Assembly (NCBI GenBank): GCA_030608985.1
Contig: JAUWDC010000106.1
Span: forward strand, 1 to 5,569
Source of the DNA: Desulfobia sp.
GTDB lineage: Bacteria; Desulfobacterota; Desulfobulbia; Desulfobulbales; SURF-16
Direction of reading: 5' to 3'
Length of the DNA stretch: 5,569 bases
Shown: positions 5,273 through 5,569 of the stretch, one piece after another
Position numbering within the stretch: the first letter of the stretch is position 1
Layout of the letters: each line of letters begins with the position of its first letter
Position numbers and translations under genes: made by a program
The notes under the pieces: model-generated
What the model was told of the DNA's origin: nothing
What the model saw: only the letters and a program-made list of their open reading frames with translations
Databases searched by the model: none

Positions 5273-5569
5273 CTAAAAAGGATCAGGGGATCGCCATTTC
5301 TTTTTGAAAAGATCAAGCGCCCTGTAATGGGTTAGATCAAGATGAATTGGGGTGATGGAAATCTGGTTTGCCAGGATTGCATTGGAATCACTCTCTTCAC
5401 TCGTGTCCTGAGAGGGGATGCCGCCGCCAATCCAATAGCGGGTTCTGTTCCAGGGATCAGACACTTCCTTGATGGCATCTTCATAAACTCTGCTTCCCTG
5501 GTGGGTAAGGCGTGTACCTTTTATTTCATGTAATGGGAGGTTGGGTACGTTGATGTTGAGAAGACAATC
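5273..5569 (-). CDS. surE: SurE 5'/3'-nucleotidase (survival protein), C-terminal part (partial)
   Basis: Ninety-eight codons enter from the right edge and run to a stop at 5275-5273. They match the SurE C-terminus in order: LLNINVPNLP, then IKGTRLTHQG, then YEDAIKEVSDP, then YWIGGG, and the closing ITPIHLDLTHYRAL. SurE is a metal-dependent phosphatase acting on nucleoside 5'- and 3'-monophosphates and is linked to stationary-phase survival. Its catalytic metal-binding Asp and Asn residues lie in the N-terminal half, outside the window, so activity cannot be judged. The C-terminal segment is complete and undisturbed. It is convergent with the kinase-like gene, 20 bases apart, with no clear terminator between them. 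An in-frame GTG at 5464 is internal, not the start. Confidence 0.92.
   Translation of the reverse strand, partial: DCLLNINVPNLPLHEIKGTRLTHQGSRVYEDAIKEVSDPWNRTRYWIGGGIPSQDTSEESDSNAILANQISITPIHLDLTHYRALDLFKKKWRSPDPF

Overview
The window looks like chromosomal DNA from an anaerobic or microaerobic Gram-negative bacterium, most plausibly of the Desulfobacterota (old Deltaproteobacteria). The indications are a chemoreceptor with a periplasmic haem-c motif, the style of that receptor's signalling domain, an outer-membrane FadL-type porin and a UspA gene linked to a protein-kinase-like gene. This taxonomic call is inference from gene content; no rRNA or other marker is present.

Left to right: (1) bases 1-208, minus strand, hold the 5' end of a FadL/OmpP1-type outer-membrane porin gene, cut by the window edge. 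(2) Bases 209-512 are a divergent promoter region with a 10-bp-arm dyad and a second inverted repeat. (3) Bases 513-2054, plus strand, encode a membrane-bound methyl-accepting chemotaxis protein with a CxxCH haem-c motif in its sensor domain. (4) Bases 2124-2627, minus strand, encode a 167-residue protein I do not recognise, convergent with the receptor and with a very strong ribosome binding site. (5) Bases 2628-2857 are a second divergent intergenic region with two dyads, one a perfect 10-bp-arm hairpin. (6) Bases 2858-5252, plus strand, form a tight three-gene operon: a ketopantoate-reductase-like dehydrogenase, a UspA-type ATP-binding universal stress protein (4-bp ATGA overlap), and a kinase-fold protein (2-bp gap). 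(7) Bases 5273-5569, minus strand, are the 3' end of surE, convergent with the operon.

The receptor probably couples a redox or gas-ligand signal, through haem c, to the chemotaxis machinery. The operon is the most unusual part. Its reductase-like protein keeps the catalytic Lys, Ser and Glu of PanE but lacks two of the asparagines that line the active site, so it may not make pantoate. Its two partners are a nucleotide-binding stress protein and an atypical kinase. The packing suggests one stress-linked unit, but the substrate of the kinase and of the reductase cannot be read from the sequence. No mobile element, tRNA, rRNA or CRISPR array was seen.
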